This document shows, piece by piece, positions 22,079 through 34,100 of a stretch of 64,000 bases of DNA. Origin of the DNA: Pseudopithomyces maydicus (taxonomy: Eukaryota > Ascomycota > Dothideomycetes > Pleosporales > Didymosphaeriaceae). Numbering within the stretch: position 1 is the stretch's first letter; every line of letters starts with the position of its first letter. Under the pieces are notes generated by a model. That model was not told where the DNA came from. It searched no databases and saw only the letters and a program-made list of their open reading frames with translations. Location of the stretch: contig JANTUC010000006.1 of NCBI GenBank assembly GCA_026873275.1, forward strand, positions 1,984,001 through 2,048,000. Direction: 5' to 3'. A program made the translations under genes and the position numbers.

Positions 22079-23969
22079 TCACTCATAGTCCTGCTCTAAT
22101 TCCTGATACTCGGTATGTTCATCAATAGGCCTCATCTCAGTCTTCTCCCTCTGTAAAACATATCGCCTAACCCACCAAGGTAGATGCTCGGTAGTTTGAT
22201 ACACAACAAATAGCCGTGTGGGGATCATCGATAACTGATCCAATTCTTTCAGAGTCTTCAACCTCGTTTCTGGTACGAAGAGGAATACCAGTGCAAGTGC
22301 AACTATATCAAGCATTGCATATAACATGAAGGAACCTTGCGACCCGAGCGTAGATAGAAGCGCGGGGAATGTCGACGATAGAGCTGACACCGATCTCACG
22401 ATGAGACAAAGGAAATACCTCTGCGGTATAGGCCGCAGGTACAGGGCCCATACCAGGAGAGTACTCGACACAAAACAGATATATCATGGATACCAGGAGC
22501 CATAAATGGGCAGGATTTTCGTTTGGAATACTGGAGGAGAGACTCGCTGCAAACAGTGTCAAGACCATGAATGGTAATGTGAGGAGTAACAGTGATCGTC
22601 GACCGAGCGTGTCAATTGTCCATACGGCTGGAAATGCACCTGGAAATGTGAGTACTTACTGGGAATAGGCTGCGTCTAAAGATAGAGAATCGCAATCAGA
22701 CATTTGTCTTTATGCGCATGGCAAGACGAGAGTAGTAGTCATTGAATGTCTGTTCAACGTACCGACAAAATTCACAAAACCAAATACTGTGGATGCCCGA
22801 AGGGAACCCAACTTTGAAAAGTCGGCATCTGTAAAAATCGTTGAGCTATAGGATGAGATGATACTAATTCCGCACAACTGCTGGGAAATCATGACAGTGT
22901 ATGCTGCAAGGGTCGCTCGTCGAATCCGAGGTATTGTGAATAGCTCAGAAACCTGTCGAAGGTAGGTGGCATCCAATTCCGCTTTAGTCGGTTGTTGGAG
23001 ATACGATGAACCGAGCTCTCGAGCTGCTTGGAGTTCAGTGTTACGCAGTTTGGCGAGTGAATGGTAAGCAAGATCGTAACGACCCCCATGCTTTCAGTAC
23101 CAAGCTGGCGATTCTGGACAGACATAGATGAGGCAAATGATCTAAATCGTTGACAGAAACGGCCCAGCGATCTGAAGACGCCAAGTGTTCGGCCCAAAGT
23201 CATACACCGCTATGTTCGTAATAAACCCAACGAAGATGCCAAAGGCGCAGAACATATGTCACGATACGGCAAGACCCCCTCTTATAACTGCCGGGACGCA
23301 TTCAGCGGCATATACATTCAAAGTGCTCGATTCAACTCCAAGAGCACAACCTAGAACCAGTCTAAAGAAAAGTAACTGTTGCCAATTCTGGGTCAACGCT
23401 CCTCCAATGTTCGACAGACATGACACGGCAGCATCAAGAAACACGGCCCCGCGCCGACCAAGCTACTTGTTTAGAGGGGATACAAGCCAAGCACTGAGTA
23501 ATCCGTTGCTAAGGTATATTCCCGAGTTGATCATGCCGAGGATAAGGTTATTCTTTGGCGAGTTCGTATCTATCCCAAAAGCTTTTGTAAAGTATGAACT
23601 GGCGCCATTCACGCTAGTTTGGGCCCAACCTTGTCCCATAGCACCCGTCGCTGTGACCGTGATAGTCAAATATAAATGTAACGGCTGCCGCCATTTGTTT
23701 TCAGTCTCTGCTTGAAGTGATTTGATCTCATCCTGTGCGATTGTTGGAAGTTCAGGTATTGGTATGATTCCTTGTATTAGCAATGCAGCTTTCTGGAGAT
23801 GGCCAAGCTTGTCGTTAAGGTTGTATGCTTCTGCAAATTCGGCCACCTCATTAGCCGGGTTTCCCTCGGCAACGAGCGACTCCTCTGGCTCGAGGCCTGT
23901 CTGTTCGTTGGCCAAAGTATTAGCTCTGGACAGCGTAATAGCTTCCTGCTCCGTGGTAAATTGATTCAT
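22079..23969 (-). pseudogene. Decayed MFS sugar transporter
   Basis: Minus-strand homology to fungal sugar-porter MFS proteins runs the whole length. N-terminal: AYNLNDKLGHLQKAALLIQG. Middle: WRQPLHLYLTITVTATGAMGQGW, LGRRGAVFLDAAVSCLSNIGG, FRLVLGCALGVESSTLNVYAAE and CPESPAWY. C-terminal: TIDTLGRRSLLLLTLPFM, YSPGMGPVPAAYTAEVFPLSHRE and FLFVPETRLKTLKELDQL. The frame carries four in-frame stops (at 23465-23463, 23261-23259, 23144-23142 and 23096-23094), plus a frameshift with lost codons after PLSHRE near 22400. One likely intron (about 22639-22761) keeps its splice signals. The number and type of lesions, with nonsense codons outside homopolymers, make this a true pseudogene, unlike the single-base breaks elsewhere in the window. 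The original start was probably ATG 23969-23967. Confidence 0.85.
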
Positions 23970-24466
23970 TGTTAAGCATGCTATTGTTGCATGATTGATG
24001 GAAGGCCCACTCAGGATAATTGAAACATCGCGAAGAGCGGCTCTGAGTGGTATATGCCAAGCCGTGACCATCGACTTATCGAGTGAGCGGTAGACGGCCA
24101 GAGGGTTCGATGAGACTGTTTATATTCCCCAATGGTCAACTACCTTGCACGACTATAGTATGGAGATATGATTTTCACGAAAAGTTTCCCAAAATATTAA
24201 AAGCGGCACGATCCCTTTCATACCGCCCATCTCATTCAACAGATAAATAGATATAGTAAACACCCGATATTCGCCTGTCTGGTTCATTGATTGCTTGTGA
24301 GCTTGCCTTGCCTGCCTCATCCTCATCCGGATGCTTTTGTACACTGTGGTTACTTACCCCGATTCCATTCGCCCTCTCCCCTTCTGGTCACACATCCATG
24401 TTGACGTGGGCCTGAGCTGGACGATTCATCTTCCTTCGCCAAACACCCTTTACTCCTGTGTTCTCT
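23970..24466. other. Intergenic, no gene seen
   Basis: Former upstream region of the MFS pseudogene and 3' flank of RSP5. No feature seen. Confidence 0.6.
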
Positions 24467-27266
24467 CTACTCCTGTCCGAATCCCACGGTCTCCTCAACA
24501 GCAATTGTGAGCTTCTGGTTAAGCGCCTCAAACGTCTTGTAAGGCGGTAAATCGAGACGGTTGAAGCTGGTTCATATTAGTTGGAGGTGGTCAAGTAAAG
24601 AAGGATGTAAGACGTACCAAGTATGCGACTTTGGCAGCTGAGTTGGCTCACCGGCCTTCTCAATAGTGAATCTTCTGGGCCCATCACTACCCTGCAAATC
24701 CTTGAATCCATTCACAGGGATACGGGAAGTACCCGTCGCGAATTGTAGCAACCTAGATTTCTGTTCGGCATCCCAACTCCTGATGCACTTCCAGAAGTGC
24801 GTGATGACCTCATCGTTCTCGGTGTAGCCGCGATAATCAGTGTGCTTCTTCCAGTCGTCGACGTCGATATCCGCGATACCGCCGATGAGCAACTCGAGCT
24901 CACGCTCGTCAAACACATTGACCAGGTCCGCTGGTATAAGCTCGTGGAATCCAGAGATAAAAGCGTTGAACTGTTCTTCGACGCGCTTTTGAATGCGCCA
25001 CTCGGTGATAAGGCTGAGTCTGTTAGCGTGAGTCCTCATGAGCTTGATCGACTACTCACTCAACGTATTCTCTCTTGTTCTCGTTGGTCACTTCAATTTC
25101 CTCACCGCCAGGCTTCAGCTCAATGCTGACAGTCTCACCGAATCGCTCGTCATCAGTAGAAAAGGTGAGTTCAAGAGCATCGGTAATGTCGTTGTTACTG
25201 CAGTATTTGTCAGTCAGGAACGCAATCTCCACTTTGAGAAACTCACAGCATCCATTCCAAATTACGGTGGAAATCTGCATCCACACCTTCCATATCAGAA
25301 AGCGCCACCTTTTTCCTCAAAATCATCTTATAAAATGCTCCAATGAAGAATGCATCCAAAAAGCGGCGATGGAAGATAGCCAAGCCGACCACGCGACCGA
25401 TGAATTTGAAGTAGTTCAAATGCTCAGGGTTGATGCCCGAGTGGGGATTGATCTGCAGGGTGTAGTTGTCGTGTGCGGAGTATTCGAACAAGCAGTAGAA
25501 CGGGTTGAACATCTCGTGCGATAGCAGGAAAAAAACTCTCGAGAAAGACCTCCGTAATCAAGACCATCCTCTCCGTCAAATTTGATCATCAGTCTCTTCT
25601 TCAGATCCGCAGCACTCTGCCGCATGATTTCGTGATACGAGTCTTCAAAAATGTGCGTTCTACGGACCTTGACATGGCACTGCCCAGAAACAATGCGCAG
25701 GGCCGGTTGCGAGCGGAAGTAGATCAGCTTTCGACGGAAATCACGCTTGTATTGCGGGACATTCTGGTCGAGCGAGCTGGGCAGCCGGGGATCGTCCCAG
25801 GTGGTGGTCTTGGTGTTGTGGTCAACGAAATAGACACGAGCAGTGTTGGTAAGACGCATTTCCCATCCAGAAGGAAGCGGTCCGAGCTGAGATACAGGTT
25901 GCTGCTGAATGGTGCTGTTGTTCGCATTTTGCCCACCATACATGCGGATATATTGTTGGCGGCGAGGGTCTACCCATGTGGTTGTGCGCGTGTTGTGATC
26001 CACAAAGTATGGTCGCCCTTCTGGGGTGTGTCGCTGTTCCCAGCCCGAAGGGAGTTCCCCGGTTCCGGCCGTTGTAGCTCCGGTAGCCATCATGCTCACA
26101 GCGTTTGCAGATGCTCCACTCGGCGGTGAGGGTTGGCGCTCGGAGAGCGTAGGCGAGTTTGCGCCGGTACGATCTTCGGGGAGCATTCGGTTCTGGTGTC
26201 GGGTACGTTCCTGCTGCGTCTGAGCAGCCATCTGCGTCCTCTGGTCAGCTTCATTAAAGCCAGCACCTGGCCTTATCCACGTAGTCTGCCTCGTGTTGTG
26301 ATCGACATAGTACGTTCTTCCCAAATGATCTTCTCGGCGTTCCCAACCGGGAGGTAACCGTCCCTGCGAGTCTTCGAACGCACTCAACCCGCGATTCGGG
26401 CCCGGTCCTTGTCCCTGGGGAGGTGCGCCATTCATGGAGGGTGCGGCGGGCGGGGGTTGCGGGGTAGGTTGGCTTAGGCGATGGGAGGGCGGTTGCGAGG
26501 GCATCTGCGGTCGCTGTCCCGGGAACATATCGGGATGAAGGTTCTGGGGAGGCTGTTGCTGGGTCGAGGCAACCGGTGCTGCCGCGCCATTTACAGACGA
26601 GTGTGCGGAGGCGGAGGGGCGATTCGCGTTCTGCCCACCCTGGCTTATGGGCTGGCTCAAGTTGGTCGAGAGGTTGAGGATGAGCTTGCCGTGTACGACC
26701 ATGTTGTCGTTGGACTTCTTCAGATCGCGGGTAAGCATTTCTGCGAGTGGTGTAAGCAGTTGGTCAGGCCGTCAGTCGGTCATGGGATGCCCACCATCGC
26801 CTCCGGCGTCCAAGTCGATGACACTCCCTATCCGCACGTTGATGACGCCCAGAAAGCCCTGGTCCTTCTTCTTGAACTTCTTTTGGTCAAAGATCTGTAC
26901 GGCCAGCACGCTGTCCTCGGTCACCCGCCTGCCAGCACGTTAGCGCAGCCCCCCGCCGTGGAGGTTGTGGGTTGGGGCATGGAGAGGACGCACATGTCGA
27001 AACTCTCGTTCCAGTAGGGGTTCAGCGTCTTCTTGATGACGCTCGTCGTCCGTGTCTGCTCGCCGCTGATGGTGGCGACCGCAAAGGGATCCGGGAAGCC
27101 TGCAGGACGTGTGAGCAGAGTGCCGAAGCTGGGGGTTGGGTGAGGTCGTACGGAAGACATCGCGCTTGTAGAGGCCATCTGCGGCAATGACTGGGTTCTG
27201 TTAGCCGTTGCCCCGCTCGCTGCGGCGTGGAGACACACTGGTGACGCGCAGGTTGGGCTGGTCCAT
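24467..27266 (-). CDS. RSP5: HECT E3 ubiquitin ligase Rsp5/NEDD4 (C2-WW3-HECT); apparent 1-nt frameshift
   Basis: Eight minus-strand exons: 27266-27239, 27190-27152, 27099-26994, 26928-26795, 26740-25247, 25197-25061, 25014-24618 and 24566-24467; 811 aa after correction. The start MDQPNLRVTIIAADGLYKRDVF opens a C2 domain (to about 130). Three WW domains follow a Pro/Gln linker (LPPGWERREDHLGRTYYVDHNT, LPSGWEQRHTPEGRPYFVDHNT, LPSGWEMRLTNTARVYFVDHNT). The HECT domain ends with catalytic Cys779 in PKSHTCFNRLDLP, 32 residues from the C-terminus as in the family. It ubiquitinates membrane transporters, via arrestin adaptors bound by the WW domains, and other targets. The frame breaks at the A7 run 25529-25535 (T7 in the gene). 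One more base restores SREFFFLLSHEMFNPFY. RSP5 is essential in yeasts, so this is almost surely a sequence error. An upstream in-frame ATG at 27383 is a possible longer start. Confidence 0.95.
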
Positions 27267-29599
27267 GGTCGTGCGGGTGGGCGTAGTAGGGGCCGGGCTC
27301 AGGCGACTCAGGCGACGGGAGCGTGTCGAGGGCGGAGGATGTGGAGGGGTGGAGGGCGTCGAGAGCGTCGTGGGGCGGCTCACGGAGCTCGCGCGGGAGT
27401 GAGGTTGTCGATGCTCTCTGGGGCCGTGGGTGGTGTCGCTCTGGGGCCCAGCAAGCGCGCGATGACGGGCGGCGTGCGAGGAAGCTTGAGGCTGTGCTTG
27501 GGGTTGCGGCCGTGCGGGAGGTTACAAAGAGCGGGCGGGACGTCGGCAGAGTGGCGGCCGTGCAGAACGCAGGCGGAGCGGAGCCAATGCTTAACAATGG
27601 TTGCAAAAGACACAGGCAGGACTGGGCATGCACTCGCCACGGGGCGTCGAGGTCGTGAGGGAGCCCTGGGGTGCCGCCTGGGCCGTGTTGTGTACGTCTG
27701 GCGGGTCGTTCCTGCCTTGGCGAGAAACCCCACTTGCTCCAAATGTTGGTAGTTGGCAGGCACGAACCGAACCGTTCAGGAACCTCGACGCTGGACCTCC
27801 TCTCGCCGTGCTCTCGCTCGACATGCATTCACCCGCCTTCACCACGCCTCCCCTCTGTTGCACCCCCTCCCCCTCGGCCGCCCTCTCGTCCCCCGGCCGC
27901 CCACCTCTGCTGCGCCATTTCCCCCGGCTGCGTCATGGCTGCGGCTTGCGTATGCCTCTCGAGATGATGTCAACCCGGCTCATGCGCCTCTAGCCTGCGA
28001 CTGGGTTCATGGTTCGTCTTTGGACGGCCATCTCTACTTACGGTACTACCTTAGTAAACCAGAATCCACCCACCTGCAATCTGGCCCAGTATGTATTGTA
28101 GTCTACCGGGTAGTACTCCTGACAGCCCACCTTTTTCTCCAAACTTTTCTCGACGCTTCCCCAAGTGGACACTCATCAAACGCTTTGTAAACGCTTTGTA
28201 AACCACGCCGCTGCTCGGGCCTCGACACATGTAAAAGTGCTACCGAGGGCCATTGATGCTCTCATGGACCAAGAAAAACTTCTGTTAGCACCAGCCGTGA
28301 CTGGCCGTACGGCGGTTTTTTTTATCGGCCTCTCTCTTCCAATCCGCAGCAGCACTCACGTAATGCTCGCCACCCCAAGACATTGCCATTATGCGTTTTG
28401 CTCTCTGGACCATGCTCCCGAACTGACCAACCATACGTGCTATCCAAATTTGATACTCACCAACATTTCAACGTCTATCGATCCGGTCACCTGGTTTACT
28501 TAGCAAGCACCGCACTGCAGACCCCATGTGTTTCCAACTCTACTCCAACGACTAATCCTTCACTTTCTTGCTCCTTCCAATCGACTTAGCGAATGCAACT
28601 TCGATCAAATTACGCTAAATTCTATGTGGAACATGTCAGTACGAGATGGACTCATGGACGACTGTCCTCCCTGTGCAAATTCCCAGATGCATCTTTCATG
28701 TTTTTCAATATGTTTACAATGTGGGAGAACGATTGGTAGCTAACGAGCCCTCGTAAAAAGAATCGCGAGCATTCAGACAGGTAGTCCTTCCAGCCCTCTC
28801 ACAAGATCTTGCTATCACCACCTTGTGATATCTAGCCCAAAGCCATCATCCTGTTCAATGCTATACTCAGCTGCAAGACCATTGGGCTGCAACAGTTCTA
28901 ACAGGAATACTGGGAGGTACCTAACCGCTGGCCAACCTGTACCTCAGGTGGCACTGCTCAACTACATGCACCTTCACCACCACACTAGAAGCAATCCAAA
29001 TTTGTACTGACATAGATTACCAAATCATAGCTACATGACTGTTTCATCTTGCTAAGCTGACTTTGACCAGGAATCTTTGCAAAGCAAAGTCCGAGATATG
29101 ATTTTTCATACTCGAATCATCTCGATTCACTATATCCATTCATCTCATGGTTACATTGCCACCGTTTACTCGCTATCCTGGTAGTTCCATGGCCCCCAAG
29201 ATCCCGCGCGTGGCCGATCGACCAAAGTCCGTTGCAGCAGGGCGAAAGTTAAGCGGGGTCCGAAAACAAAATCCGGAGCTCCATCCGCACCTCAATGGTC
29301 AACTCGATACAACCAGGCATTACTTTAATCTCGCATGGTTCCAAAACACGCCATATCTGATATGTTGGTGAGAGGCGTAGTCGAATGCGCGCAGGTTGAG
29401 GAAATTCAATGGAACGGCGGAGGGGGCTGAGCGCAGAGTTTCATTAAGAAAGTTACAGTCATAGGATGGTTAAAGGTGCTTAGGTGCATCACTCGTTTTC
29501 TTGTGTTTAGCATAGTCGCTGTTGCAGACCGTCGTTCTTTACCTTTGCAAGGTTCCTTTGAGGCTCCTGTCCACTCCTTTCTTGTTACGTTACACCAGG
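27267..29599. other. Gene-poor region upstream of RSP5
   Basis: 2.3 kb. The first 0.7 kb is GC-rich, with overlapping open frames on both strands that look like composition effects and probably RSP5 promoter or 5' UTR. An 11-bp direct repeat (AAACGCTTTGT twice) lies at 28178-28203. No gene or RNA could be supported. Confidence 0.5.
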
Positions 29600-30234
29600 A
29601 TGCGTGGTTTCACTCAACTACTCGCAGCTCAACTGCTTTGCGTAGCGGCCACAGTCGCTGGTCCTTTACCATGTTCGTGCCCTATGTAGAATATGTACCA
29701 TCCCCGTTTGTCCTGGCTGATATAGACCAAGCTGTCCCGGCAGGGGAGCATCTTCACGAAAGCAAACCACATACCTTACATCAGCCCGCCTCTCGACTCG
29801 CTTCTCGACAAGATGGCACCTGGGATCTTGGAACCCCGCCTGGGAACGATACCACATCATCGCCGGATACTGTGGCTACTCTCGATGTCCCGACACCCGC
29901 AACTACGCCTGTGGTGGGTTCCTCACCTGTGGATCTCGACGAGCCCATCGACATTATCGATCCACTCACCGGCCTAACTTCATCTACGGACCCTTCAGAT
30001 ATTTCAAGTGAGATCGCTTCAACCTGGGGTGGCAAACACCAGGCGACGGTACATGGTAATAGGTGGAATCTGTGGGACGACATGAAGTCATGGTGGTCAC
30101 CTTCGTGGGCGGCAAAGCGCAGTGCGTCACCCTCAGCTGTGGAATCCGACGTGTGGGGACCACCCAGTGAAGGCGCAAATACCAAGGTCAAGGGAGATGA
30201 TCTGTGGCGTGATCGCCTCACATGGTGGTGGTGA
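29600..30234 (+). CDS. Hypothetical secreted Trp-rich protein; possible 1-nt frameshift
   Basis: The frame 29671-30234 (from an ATG at 29671, 187 aa) is open and shows a Pro/Thr/Asp-rich middle and a Trp-rich end: RWNLWDDMKSWWSPSWAAKR, then VWGPP, then DLWRDRLTWWW at the stop. Just upstream, in another frame, ATG 29600 encodes a convincing signal peptide (MRGFTQLLAAQLLCVAATVAG). One base missing between about 29655 and 29672 would join the two into a 211-aa secreted protein. No intron can do this, because available GT-AG pairs keep the wrong frame. The LWxD....WW motif occurs twice and a dibasic-like AAKR lies between the copies, as in Kex2-processed precursors. No cysteines remain in the mature part. 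I recognise no family. If the upstream link is wrong, the protein starts at 29671 and has no signal peptide. Confidence 0.4.
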
Positions 30235-31182
30235 TGCTGATTGGTGAAGTGGATCACACTGGAGTAGGGGTAGGGGTAGGAGCAGGGCTTCATCAGAGAC
30301 TTCTGGTTGTGAAAAGGCTGGTAGGTCAGGCATAGACTACATATGTGTGTATATTAGGATGGACGTCTTGATACTAGAGTGACTGGATACACAACATTGC
30401 CGTTGATTAAGTCAATGATTCACATTCTTGCCCAAATTTGCACTACACTTCTGTAAAAAAGCATGCAACCTGCACATTCGGGACCTCACCTGGGTGGGCA
30501 CCTGGGCACCTGCACCTGGGTACCTGGGCACCTGGGCACCTGGGCAGCATCTTGGTCACGTGGATTGTTGGGGCCCGGGCCCGGGCCCGCGTGCAGGTGC
30601 AGGTGAGGTCATTCCTAACTACAGTGGGGTGGGTGAACCGAAGGGAAGACGCGCAGAGGTCGATACAAGCAGTGGTGAGCCAAGGGAATGCCCCGAAGAG
30701 ACTGGTGAAAGCCGGTTGGTCTGCAGGACCAGAGCGATACAATGCGATGCCATGCGGCGGTGCGCAGAAGCGTAGAGGGCCGGTAGGCCCAAAGCGGCTA
30801 AGCGCCGAGCGCGTTGTCAGTCGTGCTCGGCTCGCAAATGGAGCAGCTTGTCGAAAGCCCTTCATCGCCGCTCCACCGCGCAAACTTTTGGCAGAACCGA
30901 CTGGCCGGCTTGGAGCTCTGCTGTTGCCTCGATCCCCGCCAGAAGCATCGACCAGGACGCCCTGCGTACTGACGCCGCCCGCACCGCCCGCCGCCGCTCC
31001 GCCTGCCCCACCTCGTCTTTGCGTCCTCAGAAAGGCACCCTTCGACGTCCCTTTCACCCCCGCCAACCGCCCCGTCTACCTCGAACCCCCGCCCCAAGCG
31101 CGTCTAGACCCCCTCCGCTACCTCAGGGAGGGAGCACAACACCGAGAGAGCTGTTTGGGAGCTTGTCCCGCGCGCAGCAAAC
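30235..31182. other. Intergenic, upstream of CRM1, with simple repeats
   Basis: Contains the CACCTGGG and GGGCCC repeats listed separately and a CACGTG site at 30557-30562 between them. The GC-rich part from 30620 carries long overlapping open frames on both strands with no domain content. They are read as chance frames in the CRM1 promoter and 5' UTR. Confidence 0.5.
30487..30588. repeat. CACCTGGG tandem array followed by GGGCCC triplet
   Basis: From 30487 to about 30546, imperfect 8-10-bp units of CACCTGGG(C/T/G) repeat about seven times. From 30571 to 30588 GGGCCC occurs three times in a row, a self-complementary block. CACGTG lies between them. The array is about 640 bp upstream of the CRM1 start. 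Confidence 0.8.
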
Positions 31183-34100
31183 ATGTCTGTGTACGTCTAT
31201 CCTATCCGTCTATCTGCACCACTTATCTGCTGCATGTGTCAGCTGCTTGTCGTGCCTCTTTTTCTACTGACACCCGCACAGCTCCATTCCCGAGCTTGAC
31301 GCCACCGTGCGGTCCTTCTACGAAGGCCGCGGCGAGACGCAGAAGCAGGCGCAGGCAACCCTCAACCAGGTAGGCGGCACAAGCCCCGTGTAGAGCTCAC
31401 TCACTAACCCTCCACAGTTCAAAGAGAACCCAGATGCATGGCTCCTGGTCGACAAGATCCTATCCGAGGCCCAATATCCTCAGACTAAGTGTGAGTGAAT
31501 ATCTGCCTGTCGCCCGGCGCGTCGCTAACAGACAGGAGACCTGGGCCTGCAGGTGCTCGACAACGTTATCATGACCCGGTGGAAGGTCCTACCACGCGAC
31601 CAATGCCAAGGTGAGCACCTTCTGCGTCTGCTAATCTCGCCGTCCCTGACGCTGACCCCAACAGGCATCCGCAATTTCGTTGTCAACTTCATCATCACAC
31701 TCTCAAACAACGAAGACCGATCCCAGATCGACCGCACCTTGCTGAACAAGCTCAATCTCGTCCTCGTATCCGTCCTCAAGCAAGAATGGCCGCACAACTG
31801 GCCCACCTTCATAAACGAGATCATTTCAGCCTGCCATAGCAGCCTGCCCATCTGCGAGAACAACATGGCTATTCTTCGACTGCTTTCTGAGGAGGTTTTT
31901 GACTTTTCAGAAGATCAGATGACCTCACAGAAGCGAAGGGATCTCAAACAGAGCATGTGCGACGAGTTCACATCCATATATCAACTGTGTTCCGAAGTAC
32001 TCCGAACAGCCACCGAGGCCTCCCTCATCAAAGCGACACTCGAGACGCTCCTACGATTTCTCAATTGGATTCCCTTGGGCTTCATTTTCGAGACACCCCC
32101 GAGTGGCGCTAGTCTGATCGAAACACTGAGAAGCCGATTCCTCGACGTGCCCGAGTTTCGCAGCATCACGCTCAAGTGCCTCACCGAAATCGCCGGTCTT
32201 CATACAGAACCCTCCTACGACGATAAGCTCGTGCAGATGTTCACCGAAACACTGACTGCTATTGCAAAGATTATACCGCTGACATTAGACCTGAAGAGCA
32301 CTTATGCGCAGAGTAACGGCAGGGACCAGGAGTTCGTGCAGAACCTTGCTTTGTTCCTGACAAACTTCTTCACCATGCATTTGAACGTCATCGAGAACCT
32401 TATGAACCGCGATTTCCTCACCCACGGCCACTTCTATCTGATCCGCATCAGCCAGATCGACGACCGCGAAATTTTCAAGATCTGCCTGGAGTACTGGACC
32501 AAGCTCGTGTCAGAGCTGTACGATGAAATGCAGGCTCTGCCCATTACCGATGTTAACCCTCTATTGAACATGGGCATGGCGGCAACAAATGGCGGCGCGC
32601 GCGATCCCGCCATGCTGGCGAATTATCCCCTCCGCAAGCACAAATATCAAGAGATATTGTCCAACCTACGGACCGTTATGATCGAGAAGATGGTCCGTCC
32701 AGAAGAGGTGCTCATTGTAGAGAACGATGAGGGTGAAATCGTTCGCGAGTTCGTCAAGGAGAGCGATACCATTCAGTTGTACAAGTCGACCCGCGAGTGT
32801 CTCGTCTTCCTGACCCATCTGGATGTTACCGATACTGAGCAGATCATGTCCGAGAAGCTAGCACGCCAAGTGGATGGAACCGAGTGGTCATGGGCCAACT
32901 GCAACACACTTTGCTGGGCTATTGGTTCGATATCGGGTGCCATGAACGAAGAGACGGAGAAGCGCTTCCTCGTTACCGTGATCAAGGATCTTTTAGGCCT
33001 CACGGAAATGAAGCGCGGAAAAGACAATAAGGCCGTCGTCGCGAGTAACATCATGTACATCGTTGGCCAGTACCCTCGTTTCCTCAAGGCCCACTGGAAG
33101 TTCCTCAAGACGGTCGTCAACAAACTTTTCGAGTTCATGCACGAGACGCACGAGGGTGTACAGGATATGGCCTGCGATACCTTCATCAAGATTGCCAACA
33201 AGTGCCGACGGCACTTCGTGGCACTCCAGCCGGGAGAGACGGAACCCTTCATCGACGAGATCGTTAGAAACCTTCGCAAGATTACAGGGGATCTGTCACC
33301 CCAGCAAGTTCACACATTCTACGAAGCGTGCGGTTATATGATCAGCGCTCAAGGCCAGAAGAGCATGCAAGAGAGGCTAATCCATGACTTGATGGCGCTG
33401 CCGAACCAGGCTTGGGATCAGATCATTGCACAGGCCAACCAAGATCCCACCTCCTTGCAGGACGGTGAAGTGATCAAAGTTGTCGGGAACATTATGAAGA
33501 CCAATGTGGCTGCATGCAGCTCGATAGGCTCATACTTCTACCCTCAGATTGGCCGTATCTACTTCGATATGTTGACCATGTATCGTGCAAGCTCTTCACT
33601 CATTGATGAAGCTGTCAAACGTGAAGGTCAGTTCCTACACACATGCAGCCTGTCCATCCCACAATTGACATTGACTAGGCAATATTGCGACCAAAATGCC
33701 ACGAGTACGAGGGCTGCGTACCATCAAGAAGGAAATCCTCAAGCTGATCAACACGTACGTTGAGAAGGCGGATGACCTGGAGATGATTCATAACAACTTA
33801 GTCCCGAAGCTCCTTGAAGCCGTACTTCTGGATTATAGGGACAATGTCCCAGATGCACGCGAAGCAGAAGTGCTTAACGTCATGACGACGATCATCAATA
33901 AGCTACATGTACGTTGGAGACCTAATCTGAGCAAGCACATGGTTCAACACATGGTCCGCCTCGCTTAACAGGCTATGAAAGAGATGCTGACTGGTCTACA
34001 GAGCTTGATGGAAGACCAAATCATCAACATTATGGATGCCGTGTTCGAATGTACACTCGACATGATCAACAAGGACTTTTCCGAGTACCCAGAACACCGA

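Noticed and set aside
22079..24071. RIP as the proven cause of the MFS pseudogene
   Set aside because: Only some lesions fit C-to-T at CpA, at least one does not, and no RIP index could be computed by eye.
27339..27993. Several long open frames on both strands upstream of RSP5
   Set aside because: They overlap each other in a GC-rich stretch, as expected when stop codons are rare. The translated sequences are Arg/Pro/Ala-rich without family features.
29640..29690. A 48-nt intron (GTAGCG...TATGTAG) to join the signal peptide to the Trp-rich frame
   Set aside because: Its length is a multiple of three, so it leaves the frame conflict in place, and the donor is poor.
30438..31373. 311-codon plus-strand and 207-codon minus-strand frames before CRM1
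   Set aside because: The plus-strand frame runs through the CRM1 first exon and intron in the wrong frame, and both are GC-composition frames with no domains.
33965..34001. CRM1 acceptor at 33972 (TTAACAG) for the sixth intron
   Set aside because: It would add residues not found in the family. The acceptor at 34001, just after a CTGAC branch site, restores the conserved sequence.
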